Counted from the stretch's first letter, positions 15,889-25,121 are shown. The stretch: 64,000 nt of DNA from an uncultured Anaerolineales bacterium (GCA_937135955.1 CAKZOB010000073.1:1-64000), one strand, 5' to 3'. The notes: generated by a model from the sequence alone, not told the origin. Numbers and translations are program-made.

Positions 15889-16037
15889 ATTGCATCAAAA
15901 CCAGCCAGCAGAACCAGGGGCAGAAGTAAGCTCAGGTGTGATCTTCTGGTTGACCTCACCCCCGCTCGGCGTTGGCGCGCCTCGCCGAGCGAAGCGAGGC
16001 TGGGGGTGAGGTAAAGCGGCAAGCGGTTTGATGCAAT
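15889..16037. repeat. Nested palindromic repeat (ATTGCATCAAA arms around ACCTCACCCCC palindrome)
   Basis: Outer arms ATTGCATCAAAA (15889-15900) and GTTTGATGCAAT (16026-16037) enclose the palindrome ACCTCACCCCC (15953-15963)/GGGGGTGAGGT (16002-16012), whose centre CTCGCCGAGCGAAGCGAG is itself folded. The right half reads, inverted, nearly the same as 27810-27850. It separates the DUF368 gene from the FHA gene. Confidence 0.7.
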
Positions 16038-16072
16038 CCCCCTGACCTCTTCTTTCCGGATCGTTTTTCGCT

Positions 16073-16093
16073 TTGACTGGCCCGTGCTAGAAT
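16073..16093 (+). promoter_or_regulatory. Possible extended -10 promoter for the FHA/PP2C-like pair
   Basis: TG-C-TAGAAT (16085-16093) is an extended -10 element. TTGACT at 16073-16078 is too close to be its -35, and no good -35 lies 17 nt upstream. It lies 37 bp before the FHA gene start. Confidence 0.35.
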
Positions 16094-16129
16094 GGGGGCA
16101 CGCTTTACCCGGAAAGGATGAGGCGAGTG

Positions 16130-16690
16130 ATGGTTGCTGGCGGGGGCTTCTGCGACCGACACGGTCCCTTCGATCCACCCCATCAGACCTGCCCATATTG
16201 TGTGCTGGAAGAAGCGCAGCGGCGAGCGTATGGGCCACCGGCGAGCAGCTCGTCCCGGCATGCGGAACCGACCGGCGCGTCTGCAGCCCCGCCCGATGGC
16301 CCTCAACTCACCGAGGCCATCCCCGACGAGCGCGCACAGGAAGCGCCCGCGGCCCCACCCGCCCCGCCTGCTCCGCTGGGCTGGCTGATCGTCAAAGCGC
16401 CCCTGGAAAAGCGGGGGACGATCCTGCCAGTGCAGGCCAATCAGATCATCGGGCGCGAAGGAGACCTGCGCTGGGATGATCCGCGGCTGTCGCGCCATCA
16501 TGCCCGCCTGACGCTCGAACCGCCCGCCGATGCTCCCGATGAAGCGCCTGTCTTTCACCTGTGGCCATTCGGGACGACGAATCCGGTGTATATCAATGGG
16601 CAGGAGATTCGAGGCGCGACCCCTCTGCGCGAAAACGACGAGATTCGCCTGGGCGACACCCTGTTCGTGTTCAAAATGTTGCTGGATTGA
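16130..16690 (+). CDS. FHA-domain protein with N-terminal zinc-ribbon-like motif
   Basis: 186 residues. The N-terminus has FCDRHG...TCPYC, a probable Cys/His metal site (about residues 8-26), followed by a Pro/Ala-rich linker. A C-terminal FHA domain (about 95-186) shows QIIGREGDLRWDDPRLSRHHARLTL, the phosphothreonine-binding G-R-E..S-R-H-H core, and the closing VYINGQEI/LRENDEIRLGDTLFVF. FHA domains bind phospho-Thr on partner proteins. ATG 16130 is preferred (GGATGAGG 6 nt upstream) over ATG 16118. It is 11 bp before the PP2C-like gene, so the pair is likely co-translated. Confidence 0.82.
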   Translation: MVAGGGFCDRHGPFDPPHQTCPYCVLEEAQRRAYGPPASSSSRHAEPTGASAAPPDGPQLTEAIPDERAQEAPAAPPAPPAPLGWLIVKAPLEKRGTILPVQANQIIGREGDLRWDDPRLSRHHARLTLEPPADAPDEAPVFHLWPFGTTNPVYINGQEIRGATPLRENDEIRLGDTLFVFKMLLD

Positions 16691-16701
16691 GGGGCAGGAT
16701 T

Positions 16702-18516
16702 ATGGCTGAGACAAACGCTGCGCCGCTGAACGTCAGCGTGGCCATGTACACCGACGCCGGCAAAGAACGCGCAGATAACCTGGACGCCATCGGCAATCAC
16801 GTGCCCGATGACCCGCTGGTGCTGGGCCGCTTGGGGCAGCTTTTTGTGCTGGCCGATGCCTCGCCCGACCTGGAACGCGGCGATCTGGCCAGTCAGTATG
16901 CCGTCAGCACCATCCTCAGCAGCTACTACGAACAGGCGGAAGGTGCGCCCGCTGAACGATTGGCCCGCGCCATCGCCGAGGCCAACAATGTTATCTTCGC
17001 CGAAGCCATCGAGTCCGGCCTGGAACTGGGCACAGCGGTGCTGAGCGCCGTTGTGCGCGGCAACGAGTTGATCATCGGCAGCGTGGGCGACTGCCCGGCC
17101 TTCCTCATCCGCGACGGCGCGCCGCGTCGCCTGACGCCGGAACCGCCCGCGGCGGTGCTGGCCGTGGAACAGCCCGCCCGCCTGCTGGGCGTCAGTCACT
17201 CAGCGCGGGTGGACATCATCAGTGGCCGGGTGCGGTCGGGCGACTGTGTGGTGCTGTGCAGCGCCAGCCTGACCCGCTCGGTGACGCCAGAAGAAATCGC
17301 GCAGACGGTCGGCGAGCAAGCCGGGCAGCAGGCCGCCGAGGCATTGGTGACCCTGGCCAACGAACGCGACGGGGGCGACGACGTGTCGGTCATTGTCCTG
17401 CAGCTCAGTTCCGACCTGCTGCTGGCGCAGTTGCCGCCCATCCCCGACCCCATGCAGGCGTGGGGCCTGCCGCGCCGCGCGCGCCGCACCCGCGCCGTCG
17501 AGGCGAGCGCTGAGCAGGAAGAACAGGACAAACGCCTGCTCCAGGCTCAGGAAGCGCTGTGGACGGCCTGGCAAACCATACGGGGCAACACATTGCTGGC
17601 GGTCGTCAGCATGGTCGTGGCGCTGGGGCTGTTTGGGGCGTTCATCCTGGCGCTGGCCGGTCTGGGGCGCGAAGATGAAGCCAGGCCGACTCCCATCCCC
17701 CCCGCCGATCTGACCGTCACCGCCGACATCGCCACGCGCGCCGCGGCGCAGGCCATCGCCCAGGCCACGGCGGACGCGGCGCTGGCAGCGACGCAGGCGG
17801 AGATCGCCCGCCTGACGCTGACGCCGCCTACGCCCGTCCCCACCAGCGGGCCGCAGATGGAAAGCGGGCTGTGGTTCCGTGTGCTGGAAGGCGATCCCAT
17901 CCCCGCTTACAACGCGCCCAGCGCCTCGGCCAGACGCCTGACCGATCTGGAGCCGGGCAGCACTTACCGCGTCTCCGCGGTGAACCGCGAAGCCCAGGCC
18001 GGGCCGTGGTATCAGGTGGTGGACAACCTGGGCCAGGAAGTGCGCTGGGTGAGCGGGCCAAGCCTGCACGCGCGCATCGTGGTAGTAGATGATGCGGGCA
18101 ATCCCCTGCCGCCGGAGCAACAACCGCTTGACGTGCCTCCGCCCGACGCTGCACGGCGGGCCACGCCGACGCCCTCGCCGCGCCCGCCGTCTATTTCGCC
18201 CACCGTGACCGGCGCTGGCACGCCCCAGACGCCCGCTCCGGCCACCTCAGCGGTCACACCGACGTCGACTTCGCGACCCAACATCTCTTACGGGGTAGAG
18301 TCCTGGGAAGTGGGCAAGATGGTGATCATGCGCGCCGACCTCAACCTGTGCCGTATCCCCGACGTGAACGCCTGCGACATTGGGCGGGCGTCGGCTGGCG
18401 AAATGGGGACAATCGTCGAGGGGCCGGTACCGTCGGGCGAGCACTGGTGGTGGGAAGTCGAATTCCAGGACGGGCGCGCGGGCTGGATCGCTCAGGTGCT
18501 GCTGGGTACCCCCTGA
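16702..18516 (+). CDS. PP2C-like membrane protein with degenerate active site and extracellular SH3-like domains
   Basis: 604 residues. The N-terminal ~240 residues follow the PPM/PP2C fold: ERADNLDAIG, LFVLADASPD, GTAVLSAVV, GSVGDCPAFLIRDG, GDCVVLCSASLTRSV, GGDDVSVIVLQL. Several catalytic features are altered: the DGMGG loop reads DASPD, and the metal-binding Asp of S-D-G-L reads S-A-S-L. Phosphatase activity is therefore doubtful. A membrane span (about 295-322) leads to an Ala-rich helix, then two SH3b-like domains (about 390-465 and 535-604) separated by a Thr/Pro linker; these probably lie outside and could contact cell wall. Linked to FHA genes on both sides. Confidence 0.8.
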   Translation: MAETNAAPLNVSVAMYTDAGKERADNLDAIGNHVPDDPLVLGRLGQLFVLADASPDLERGDLASQYAVSTILSSYYEQAEGAPAERLARAIAEANNVIFAEAIESGLELGTAVLSAVVRGNELIIGSVGDCPAFLIRDGAPRRLTPEPPAAVLAVEQPARLLGVSHSARVDIISGRVRSGDCVVLCSASLTRSVTPEEIAQTVGEQAGQQAAEALVTLANERDGGDDVSVIVLQLSSDLLLAQLPPIPDPMQAWGLPRRARRTRAVEASAEQEEQDKRLLQAQEALWTAWQTIRGNTLLAVVSMVVALGLFGAFILALAGLGREDEARPTPIPPADLTVTADIATRAAAQAIAQATADAALAATQAEIARLTLTPPTPVPTSGPQMESGLWFRVLEGDPIPAYNAPSASARRLTDLEPGSTYRVSAVNREAQAGPWYQVVDNLGQEVRWVSGPSLHARIVVVDDAGNPLPPEQQPLDVPPPDAARRATPTPSPRPPSISPTVTGAGTPQTPAPATSAVTPTSTSRPNISYGVESWEVGKMVIMRADLNLCRIPDVNACDIGRASAGEMGTIVEGPVPSGEHWWWEVEFQDGRAGWIAQVLLGTP

Positions 18517-18524
18517 CGGCGCGC

Positions 18525-19154
18525 TCAGCCCTCCACGCGGAAGATCAGCACCGAGTCGCCGACGGTGATGCGATCCCCGTTATGCAGGCGCTGCGCGAGC
18601 ACCCGCTCGCCGTTGATCCACGTGCCCTGGGCGCTCTGCTGATCCTGCAGGAAGAACGCCCCCTGCGCAAAGCGGATCATGAAATGCCGCCGCGACACCT
18701 TGGGGTCGAGAATCTGCACGTCGCACACCGTCGAACGCCCCACCAGCGTATCGGCTTTCTGCAACCAGAAGCGCTGCCCGCTCAACGCCCCGCTCACGCC
18801 TTCCAGCCAGGCGCGTGGCATGTTGGCCGGGCGGGAGACAGCGCCAGGGGCATAGGCCGGGGCGGCCTGCGGCATCACGCGCGGTTGTGGAGGGGGAGCG
18901 GGCGCGGCGGGCGGAGGCATGGCCGGGCGGAGCGGGGCAACGGTCAGCGGAGCGCCGCAACGCCCGCAAACGGTAGCGCCGGGCGGGTTGCCCGCTCCGC
19001 AGCGCGGGCAGATGACTGTGTCCGCCATTGGCGCGCGATAGGGTGGTTCGGCGGGAGCGCGGCTGGCACGCAGATAGATCACCAGCAGAGCAACCCCTGC
19101 TACAAATGCCATGAACGCGCCTACCGCCACCACCAACAGGATCAGTAATTCCAC
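18525..19154 (-). CDS. Membrane-anchored zinc-ribbon FHA-domain protein
   Basis: 209 residues: N-terminal membrane span (about 3-29), a four-cysteine zinc ribbon CPRCGAGNPPGATVCGRCG (about 49-67), a Pro/Ala linker, and a C-terminal FHA domain (about 115-209) with TLVGRSTVCDVQILDPKVSRRHFMI and GTWING. It is transcribed towards the PP2C-like gene with an 8-bp gap between stops. The R-S..S-R-R-H residues for phosphothreonine binding are intact. Together with the other two genes it suggests a Ser/Thr phosphorylation module; no Ser/Thr kinase gene is present in the window. Confidence 0.85.
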   Translation of the reverse strand: MELLILLVVAVGAFMAFVAGVALLVIYLRASRAPAEPPYRAPMADTVICPRCGAGNPPGATVCGRCGAPLTVAPLRPAMPPPAAPAPPPQPRVMPQAAPAYAPGAVSRPANMPRAWLEGVSGALSGQRFWLQKADTLVGRSTVCDVQILDPKVSRRHFMIRFAQGAFFLQDQQSAQGTWINGERVLAQRLHNGDRITVGDSVLIFRVEG

Positions 19155-19349
19155 GGCGCTATCTCTTCACACTCTCTATCACCAGTACACCGCCAAGTAT
19201 AAAGCATCTGGCCCTGGGATGTGAAAGGGCTGAGAAAACGTTCTACAAGTGGGCAATGCGGGCCTGCTTTTCTTAACATTCAAAGTGAGACGACAGATCG
19301 TACCTCACGGTTTATCTGCAGAGTCAGGGAGCCTGAGAAGCGCTTGGCG

Positions 19350-20027
19350 ATGACATCCCCCTTCTTTTCGGTCCTTCTATGCACCTTCAACCGTGCCCAC
19401 CTTTTGCCACGCGCGCTTGATTCTCTGCTCATCCAGCACGAGACCGACTGGGAAGCGCTCATCATTGATGATGGCAGCACCGATCGCACGGCGGAGGTGG
19501 TGCAACCCTATCTGCGCCAGGCTCCTAATCTGCACTATGTCCAGCAGGAGAACCGCGGGCTGGCCCTCAGTCGCAACGCGGGAGCGCGTCTGGCCAAGGG
19601 TAAATTCCTGACCTTTCTCGACTCGGACGACTGGTTCGCCCCGGATCATCTCGCTACCCGTCGGAAAGTCATCGAGCAACACCCCTGTGCGAATTTCCTG
19701 CACGGCGGGGTGCAAATTATCGGCGACCCCTACGTCGCCGACCGCGAAAACCCCGCAGTCAGGGTGCACCTCGATCAGTGCATCATTGATGCGACCTTCG
19801 TCATCCGTCGCCGGCTGTTCTTTCGGCTGGGCGGTTTCCCCGCCCTGGCCTACTCTGCCGGAAATGCGCTGTTTCAGCGCGCTGTACAGGCGGGGGTGAA
19901 GCCAGTCAAGGTCAACGCCCCCACTTATGTCTACGACCGTACTACCCCCGACTCGATCTGCACCATCGCCGCACAGGGCGGCATCGCGGCCATCGAACAG
20001 TTTCGCAAGGGCGCTTGGCCGCGCTGA
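19350..20027 (+). CDS. Glycosyltransferase family 2
   Basis: 225 residues of GT-A fold. N-terminal FSVLLCTFNRAHLLPRALDSLL, IIDDGSTDRTAEVV and the catalytic-site FLDSDDWFAPDHL (D-x-D-D) are classic GT2 features. It uses a nucleotide sugar and probably acts on a cell-surface glycan. ATG 19350 is chosen because residue 44 of the longer open frame (from 19221) is the first that fits the family start. The protein is short for GT2 and has no membrane span. No other glycan genes are adjacent. Confidence 0.85.
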   Translation: MTSPFFSVLLCTFNRAHLLPRALDSLLIQHETDWEALIIDDGSTDRTAEVVQPYLRQAPNLHYVQQENRGLALSRNAGARLAKGKFLTFLDSDDWFAPDHLATRRKVIEQHPCANFLHGGVQIIGDPYVADRENPAVRVHLDQCIIDATFVIRRRLFFRLGGFPALAYSAGNALFQRAVQAGVKPVKVNAPTYVYDRTTPDSICTIAAQGGIAAIEQFRKGAWPR

Positions 20028-20063
20028 TGCCGCCCTTATCCGAACGCCTCTGATATGCCCGGC

Positions 20064-20378
20064 TCAGAAGGCCAGGATGGTCTGCGTCCCGTAGACGAAG
20101 AGCAAAGCTCCAGCGATCACCACCACCCAGGCCAGCGCCCGCCGGTAGACGTTGAAGCGCTGCACGTCGGTGATGACTACATAGGCTCCGGCCAGGGCGT
20201 GAGTCAGCACGGCGGCCAGAAAGGCGATGTCAATGGCTTTCCACAGCGGGTTGTCCAGCCGCTCCAGCACGCGATCCACGTTGATATGCCCCGGCGGATA
20301 GTGCACCACCACCATATGCAACGTCAGGAAGAAGAGCAGGGCGATGGCCGTCCAGCGTTGCAACAGGAAAATGCGCAT
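20064..20378 (-). CDS. sdhD: Succinate dehydrogenase membrane anchor subunit D
   Basis: 104 residues with three membrane spans. His in LTLHMVVVHYPPGH (span 1) and VLTHALAGAYVV (span 2) are candidate heme b and quinone-site residues. It is the last gene of sdhABCD on the minus strand. ATG 20378 has GGGGGAAGAG upstream; a GTG at 20396 is in frame. It anchors the SdhAB dehydrogenase and passes electrons to quinone. Confidence 0.85.
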   Translation of the reverse strand: MRIFLLQRWTAIALLFFLTLHMVVVHYPPGHINVDRVLERLDNPLWKAIDIAFLAAVLTHALAGAYVVITDVQRFNVYRRALAWVVVIAGALLFVYGTQTILAF

Positions 20379-20392
20379 GGTCTCTTCCCCCC

Positions 20393-20737
20393 TCACTCCA
20401 GCGCGAACAGCAGAATGGGCAGGCCGCCCGCGATAACCAGGATGGCCGACACCACCAGCGTTGCATAGAACAGGCTGCGCCGGTACTCCGTCACGTCGAA
20501 GTAGTGCACGATCAGCAGGCGGATGCCGTCCACGCCGTGATAGACCACCGCCGCCAGCAGGCCGATCTCCAGCAGGCGGAAGATGGGCTTACCCAGAAAG
20601 TCCATGCGGCTGTTGAAGGTCTCTGCGCCGCTGTTGATGCCACCGATGACCCACATATGCAGCAACAGATAGAGCACCAGGGCCACGCCAGTCACGCGGC
20701 GCAACAGGAAAGCGATGAATCCGGAACTGCGATACAT
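20393..20737 (-). CDS. sdhC: Succinate dehydrogenase cytochrome b subunit C
   Basis: 114 residues, three membrane spans. The N-terminal motif SSGFIAFLLRRVTGVALVLYLLLHMWVIGG is typical of SdhC (R-x-x-G-x-x-L, then heme-ligand His), and AAVVYHGVDGIRLLIVHYF supplies a second His. The ATG at 20737 has GGAGG 9 nt upstream; the sdhB stop lies 2 bp before it. Two His per subunit in both C and D would suit a two-heme enzyme, which is an inference. Confidence 0.88.
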   Translation of the reverse strand: MYRSSGFIAFLLRRVTGVALVLYLLLHMWVIGGINSGAETFNSRMDFLGKPIFRLLEIGLLAAVVYHGVDGIRLLIVHYFDVTEYRRSLFYATLVVSAILVIAGGLPILLFALE

Positions 20738-20739
20738 GA

Positions 20740-21555
20740 TCACTCACCTCCGGAGAGCAAGGGAGCCTCGCCCACTACTTCGATAGGTTGGTCGAGACGG
20801 CGTTGGCGCTCGCGGCGAGCCGCCTCGAACGCCTGCCGCTTCATGGCCAGTTTGCGCAGGGTCTCGATGGCAGCGGTGGGATTCAACCCCTTGGGGCAGG
20901 CGTCAATGCAGTTGAAGATAGTGTGGCAGCGATAGACGCCATCTCCGCGATCCAGGTCGTCGAGCCGTTCTTTGGGCGCGCTGTCGCGCGGATCGAGCAC
21001 GCGCAGGAAGGCTTTCAGCAGGGCGTGCGGGCCGATGTATTGTTTGGTGAGGGCGATCACCTGGCAGGATGAGTAGCACGCGCCGCACATGATGCACCGC
21101 TCCGCATTGCGCAGCGCGGCCACCTCCTCCGGGCTGATGCGAAACTCCTTTTCGGGGATGTTATCCGGCGGGATCAACCAGGGCTTGACGCGCAGGTATT
21201 GTTCCCAGAAGGTCGTGCGGTCAACTACCAGGTCTTTGATCACTGGCAGATAGGGCAGCGGGCGCAGGGTCACGCGCCCCTTGCGATCCACATGGTCGCG
21301 TAGCGGCGCATCGCAGATGAGCATGTTCCTGCCGTTGACGTTCGCTGCGCAGCTCCCGCAGATGGCATGGCGGCAGGAGCGGCGAAAGGTCACGCTGCCG
21401 TCTTGCTCTTCCTTGATCTCGTGCAGCGCGTCGAGGATGGTCTTGCCCGGCGTCGCTTTGACAGTGAATTCCTGCCAGTAAGGTCGTTTGTCCACATCCG
21501 GATTGAAGCGCTGAATGCGGATGGTCACAGTCGGGACAGAGCCGTTTGTCGTCAT
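20740..21555 (-). CDS. sdhB: Succinate dehydrogenase iron-sulfur subunit
   Basis: 271 residues. [2Fe-2S] ligands: SCRHAICGSCAANVNG...LIC. [4Fe-4S]: CIMCGACYSSC. [3Fe-4S]: CHTIFNCIDACPKGLNP. N-terminal TVTIRIQRFNPDVDKRPYWQEF is standard for SdhB/FrdB. It wires FAD in SdhA to quinone in SdhCD. ATG 21555 has GGAGG 8 nt upstream; TTG 21573 is less likely. FrdB is an alternative name, as direction cannot be read from sequence. Confidence 0.95.
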   Translation of the reverse strand: MTTNGSVPTVTIRIQRFNPDVDKRPYWQEFTVKATPGKTILDALHEIKEEQDGSVTFRRSCRHAICGSCAANVNGRNMLICDAPLRDHVDRKGRVTLRPLPYLPVIKDLVVDRTTFWEQYLRVKPWLIPPDNIPEKEFRISPEEVAALRNAERCIMCGACYSSCQVIALTKQYIGPHALLKAFLRVLDPRDSAPKERLDDLDRGDGVYRCHTIFNCIDACPKGLNPTAAIETLRKLAMKRQAFEAARRERQRRLDQPIEVVGEAPLLSGGE

Positions 21556-21593
21556 AAAGAGTGCCTCCGGCAAAAGTTTTCGGTGATCGGCGC

Positions 21594-21695
21594 TCAGTTG
21601 TCAGTTCCCTTCCGGTCTGTCTGCGCCTTCCTCGCGCCACCCAGGGATAGTCGCCGACGCTGGTCACAGCCTGATGACCGATCACTGACAACTGA
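21594..21695. repeat. Intergenic inverted repeat TCAGTTGTCAG/CTGACAACTGA
   Basis: Exact 11-bp arms at 21594-21604 and 21685-21695; GTGATCG (21583-21589) and CGATCAC (21679-21685) are additional arms. It fills the unusually long sdhA-sdhB gap (21574-21711). It resembles the repeat in the ccmB-ccmC gap. Confidence 0.6.
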
Positions 21696-21711
21696 TAATT
21701 GATAACTTCTC

Positions 21712-23514
21712 TCAGTACTTCCGCTCCTGCGGCGGATACTTCTCCCAGTCAATGGTCACTGGCCGGTAGCTCAGCGTCGGGCCATCCGGCGTCTTGTGGG
21801 CGACGGTATGCTTCAGCCAGTGCTCGTCATCGCGCTTCGGGTAGTCGGTGCGAGCGTGCGCGCCGCGACTCTCGGTGCGCGCCAGCGCGCTGACCGCGAT
21901 CACCTCGCCGAAGGTGAGCAGATGCTCAGTCTCGATCGCACCCAGCACGTCGGTGTTGAAGCGCGCGCTACGATCCATCACGCGGACACGGTCAAAGCGC
22001 TCCTGCAAAGCGCGAATATCGGCCAGCGCCAGCTTGAGGCGCTCTTCGTCGCGGAAGATCCCCACGTTGGCGGTCATGGTCTCTTTGAGCGCGCGGGCGA
22101 CTGCCGCCCAGGATTCCGCTTTGCCGTTCGGCGGGTCGCTCATCAGGCGGGCGATACGCTGCCGCGCTGCCGCTGCCGGGTCGCCTTCGATGGGGTGCAG
22201 CGCTGCCCCCCCTTTGACGAATTCGGCGATGGCGCGGCCCGCCCGTCGCCCGAAGACAGAGGCGTCGAGCAGGCTGTTGGTGCCCAGACGATTGGCCCCG
22301 TGCACACTGATGCAGGCGCACTCGCCCGCCGCGTAGAAGCCCACGATGGGCGTGCCCTCTGCGTCGGCGATCACCTGTCCGTCCGCTGTAGCAGGGATGC
22401 CGCCCATGCTATAGTGCGCGGTCGGTTGAATGGGGCATAGCTCGTCTATGATGTCCACGCCAGCGAACTTGAGGGCAATGTCGCGCACCTGCGGCAGCCG
22501 TTCCAGAATCCGTTCGCGGCCCAGGTGACGCAGGTCCAGGTAGATGCCCTGGCCGTCTTCTTCCACGCCGCGCCCCTCGTCAATTTCGCGCTGTTCGGAG
22601 CGGCTGACCAGGTCGCGCGGGGCCAGCTCCATCTTGTCCGGCGCGTAGCGTTCCATGAAGCGCTCGCCATGCTTGTTGAGCAGATAGCCGCCTTCGCCGC
22701 GGCAGGCTTCGCTCATCAGGATGCCGTGCCGATATAGCCCCGTCGGGTGGAACTGCACAAACTCCATATCCATCAGCGGCACGCCAGCGTTGTAGGCGAT
22801 GGCGACCCCGTCGCCGGTGTTGGAGGTGGCGTTGGACGTGATCTTCCAGGCGCGGCCATAGCCGCCCGTGCCGAACATGACCGCTTTGGCGTGCAGGGTG
22901 ACGATCTCGCCTGTGTGAATGTTCATGGCGACCACGCCCTTACAGACGCGATCTTCGACGATCAGGTCGAGCGCGAACCACTCGCTATAGAACCTGACGC
23001 CGTGCTTGAGGGCCTGCTCGTGAATGGTGTGCAGCAGGACATGCCCTGTCCAGTCGGCGGCGTAGTTGGCGCGGGGGACGCTGTGTCCGCCGAAGCGCCG
23101 CTGAGCAATGCGTCCGTCGGGCGTGCGGCTGAACACACAGCCCATGTGCTCGTAGGCGTAGACGATCTCGATGGCATCCTTGACCATGATCTCGATGGCG
23201 TCCTGGTCGCCCAGCCAGTCCGACCCCTTGATGGTGTCGAACATGTGCAGTTCCCAGCTATCAATCGGCTCGGCATCGGGCGGGAGCTGTTCGAGGGGAC
23301 CGCGCGGGCCGGTGCCCGCCACCGGACGCACGTTGTTCAGGGCGGCGGCGATGCCTCCCTGCGCCGCGCCGCTGTGCGAACGCAGGGGATGCAGCTTGGA
23401 AAGCACAGCTACGTCGCGCACGCCTTCCTGCATGGCGGTCATGGCTGCCCAGGTACCGGCCAACCCCGCCCCGACGACGACTACGTCGTGCGTAATTACT
23501 CTTGCTGGGGTCAT
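21712..23514 (-). CDS. sdhA: Succinate dehydrogenase flavoprotein subunit
   Basis: 600 residues. N-terminal FAD-binding [15 protein letters not shown], covalent FAD site R-S-H47-S-G-A-A-Q-G-G, and the substrate/FAD segments [11 protein letters not shown] and [21 protein letters not shown] are all present. It oxidises succinate to fumarate. The order A-B-C-D with A first differs from the common C-D-A-B order. The start ATG has GAGAGGC upstream. The gap upstream (23515-23846) is shared with a divergent protease gene and holds no clear -35/-10 pair. Confidence 0.96.
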   Translation of the reverse strand: MTPARVITHDVVVVGAGLAGTWAAMTAMQEGVRDVAVLSKLHPLRSHSGAAQGGIAAALNNVRPVAGTGPRGPLEQLPPDAEPIDSWELHMFDTIKGSDWLGDQDAIEIMVKDAIEIVYAYEHMGCVFSRTPDGRIAQRRFGGHSVPRANYAADWTGHVLLHTIHEQALKHGVRFYSEWFALDLIVEDRVCKGVVAMNIHTGEIVTLHAKAVMFGTGGYGRAWKITSNATSNTGDGVAIAYNAGVPLMDMEFVQFHPTGLYRHGILMSEACRGEGGYLLNKHGERFMERYAPDKMELAPRDLVSRSEQREIDEGRGVEEDGQGIYLDLRHLGRERILERLPQVRDIALKFAGVDIIDELCPIQPTAHYSMGGIPATADGQVIADAEGTPIVGFYAAGECACISVHGANRLGTNSLLDASVFGRRAGRAIAEFVKGGAALHPIEGDPAAAARQRIARLMSDPPNGKAESWAAVARALKETMTANVGIFRDEERLKLALADIRALQERFDRVRVMDRSARFNTDVLGAIETEHLLTFGEVIAVSALARTESRGAHARTDYPKRDDEHWLKHTVAHKTPDGPTLSYRPVTIDWEKYPPQERKY

Positions 23515-23756
23515 AAGCTGCCTCTCATAAACTCCTGTTCTCCTAAGCTCTCTTAAACGAACGATGGCGATATGCCTGCTCTCAGTGTAGCACCCCTGCC
23601 CGCCGCGCCGATAGTTACAAAACTCCTCAGGTAGGCTGCCAGGGGTAGGTCGTCACTGAAGGGTTTCTTAGCAATTTCTCACCAGTCTCCAATGCAGTTT
23701 CTATGTTGCGGGGGTATCACTGAACAGAATAGCGTTAGCAAACGGTGCGGAGTCGT

Positions 23757-23820
23757 GAGTCAGGAGTTTTGAGGGTGGGGAACAGCCGCTCAGTTCCCTG
23801 ACGCTCACAACTCCCGATTC
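23757..23820. repeat. Intergenic inverted repeat before the HtrA gene
   Basis: GAGTCAGGAGTTTTGAG (23757-23773) is the near-exact inverse of CTCACAACTCCCGATTC (23804-23820), 14 of 17. It ends 26 bp before the protease start. The rest of the 23515-23846 gap shows no gene or clear promoter. Confidence 0.5.
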
Positions 23821-23846
23821 CCTGTTCCAGGGAAAGGAAAACGGCC

Positions 23847-24953
23847 ATGAAGAAGCGTACTCTTGTTGCGCTGGCGTTGGTAGCGGTTCTGACGGTGGGC
23901 GCGATCGCCAGTGTATGGAGCGCACAGGCGCAGAGCGGCGGTGCCGATCGGTTGGCGGCGTTGCCCGCTGGCGCGCCCTATACGCCCGACGACGGTGAAT
24001 TGCGCCTGGCCCGCATGTATGACGAAGTGACCCCCTCTGTCGTGCATGTCTCGGTGGTGATGCGCGGCGGCGGTGGTACGGGCAGTGGCTTTGTGATTGA
24101 CACCGACGGGCACATCGTCACCAACAACCATGTCATCGAGGGTGCACAGTACATCGAAGTCACTTTCGTGGACGGCACGATCCTGGAGGCCGAACTGGTA
24201 GGCCGCGATCCAGACGCCGACCTGGCTGTGATCAAGGTTGATCCCACGAAAGTCGCCCTCAAACCGGTCACCTTCGCCAACTCGGATGAAGTGTTCGTGG
24301 GGCAGCGCGTCTATGCCATCGGCAACCCCTTTGGGCAGGACTTCACGCTCACTCAGGGCATTGTCAGCGCGCTGGATCGCAGCCTGCAGAACGAGAACAA
24401 CTTCAGTATTCCGGAGTTGATCCAGACCGACGCGGCCATCAACCCCGGTAACAGCGGCGGCCCGCTGCTCGACGCGGACGGGCGGGTGATCGGCGTCAAT
24501 ACGGCCATCCTCAGCAGTTCGCGCACGGCTTCTGGGGTGGGCTTCGCCATCCCGTCGAACACGGTGCGGCGCATCGTGCCCTATCTGATCGCCAAAGGTA
24601 AGTACGAGCATAGCTGGCTGGGCATCGCGGGCACCACGCTGCGACCCGAACATCGTCAGGCGATGGGCCTGGCCGACGACGTGCGCGGCGCGCTGGTCAG
24701 CGAGGTGACGCGCGGTGGTCCGGCGCAGAAGGCGGGCCTGATCGGCTCGATGCGCACGGTCAACACGCCCTTTGGGCGGCTGGCGGTGGGCGGCGACGTG
24801 ATCGTGGCCGTCAACGATGTGCCCGTCGAAGATATGAGTGACCTGATCAGCTACCTGGAAGTGAACACGCTGCCGGGCGACAGGATTACCCTGCGCGTGT
24901 TGCGCAGCGGCATGACCCTGGAGATTCCGGTGACGCTGGAGCCGCGTCCGTAG
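23847..24953 (+). CDS. HtrA/DegP-type secreted serine protease with one PDZ domain
   Basis: 368 residues: signal peptide or N-terminal anchor (about 1-28), trypsin-like domain with triad H95 (TNNHVIEG), D125 (DPDADLAVIKV) and S203 (NPGNSGGPLL), then a C-terminal PDZ domain (about 265-365; RGALVSEVTRGGPAQKAGL, GGDVIVAVNDVPVEDMSDLISYL). Such proteins degrade or refold damaged exported proteins. RBS AGGGAAAGGAAA precedes the ATG. It stands alone and ends 110 bp before a strong terminator. Confidence 0.93.
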   Translation: MKKRTLVALALVAVLTVGAIASVWSAQAQSGGADRLAALPAGAPYTPDDGELRLARMYDEVTPSVVHVSVVMRGGGGTGSGFVIDTDGHIVTNNHVIEGAQYIEVTFVDGTILEAELVGRDPDADLAVIKVDPTKVALKPVTFANSDEVFVGQRVYAIGNPFGQDFTLTQGIVSALDRSLQNENNFSIPELIQTDAAINPGNSGGPLLDADGRVIGVNTAILSSSRTASGVGFAIPSNTVRRIVPYLIAKGKYEHSWLGIAGTTLRPEHRQAMGLADDVRGALVSEVTRGGPAQKAGLIGSMRTVNTPFGRLAVGGDVIVAVNDVPVEDMSDLISYLEVNTLPGDRITLRVLRSGMTLEIPVTLEPRP

Positions 24954-25063
24954 GGTGGCATTCGCTGTTGAGGGGCGGGGGCGCGGAAAATGCCAGCGCT
25001 TTCCTCTGCGTTCTCCGCGCCGCAGGCGACACGTGCCAGGATATAGCGGGGTGTCTGAAGAAA

Positions 25064-25101
25064 CTGGGGGAGCAAATCGATCTCTGCTCCCCCAGATTTT
25101 T
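25064..25101. terminator. Strong bidirectional terminator
   Basis: CTGGGGGAGCA (25064-25074) pairs with TGCTCCCCCAG (25085-25095), 11 bp, followed on the plus strand by ATTTTT and on the minus strand by TTTCTT. It ends both the protease transcript and the carbamoyltransferase operon. Confidence 0.92.
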
Positions 25102-25121
25102 CTGCCCGAAGCCACAGCGCC

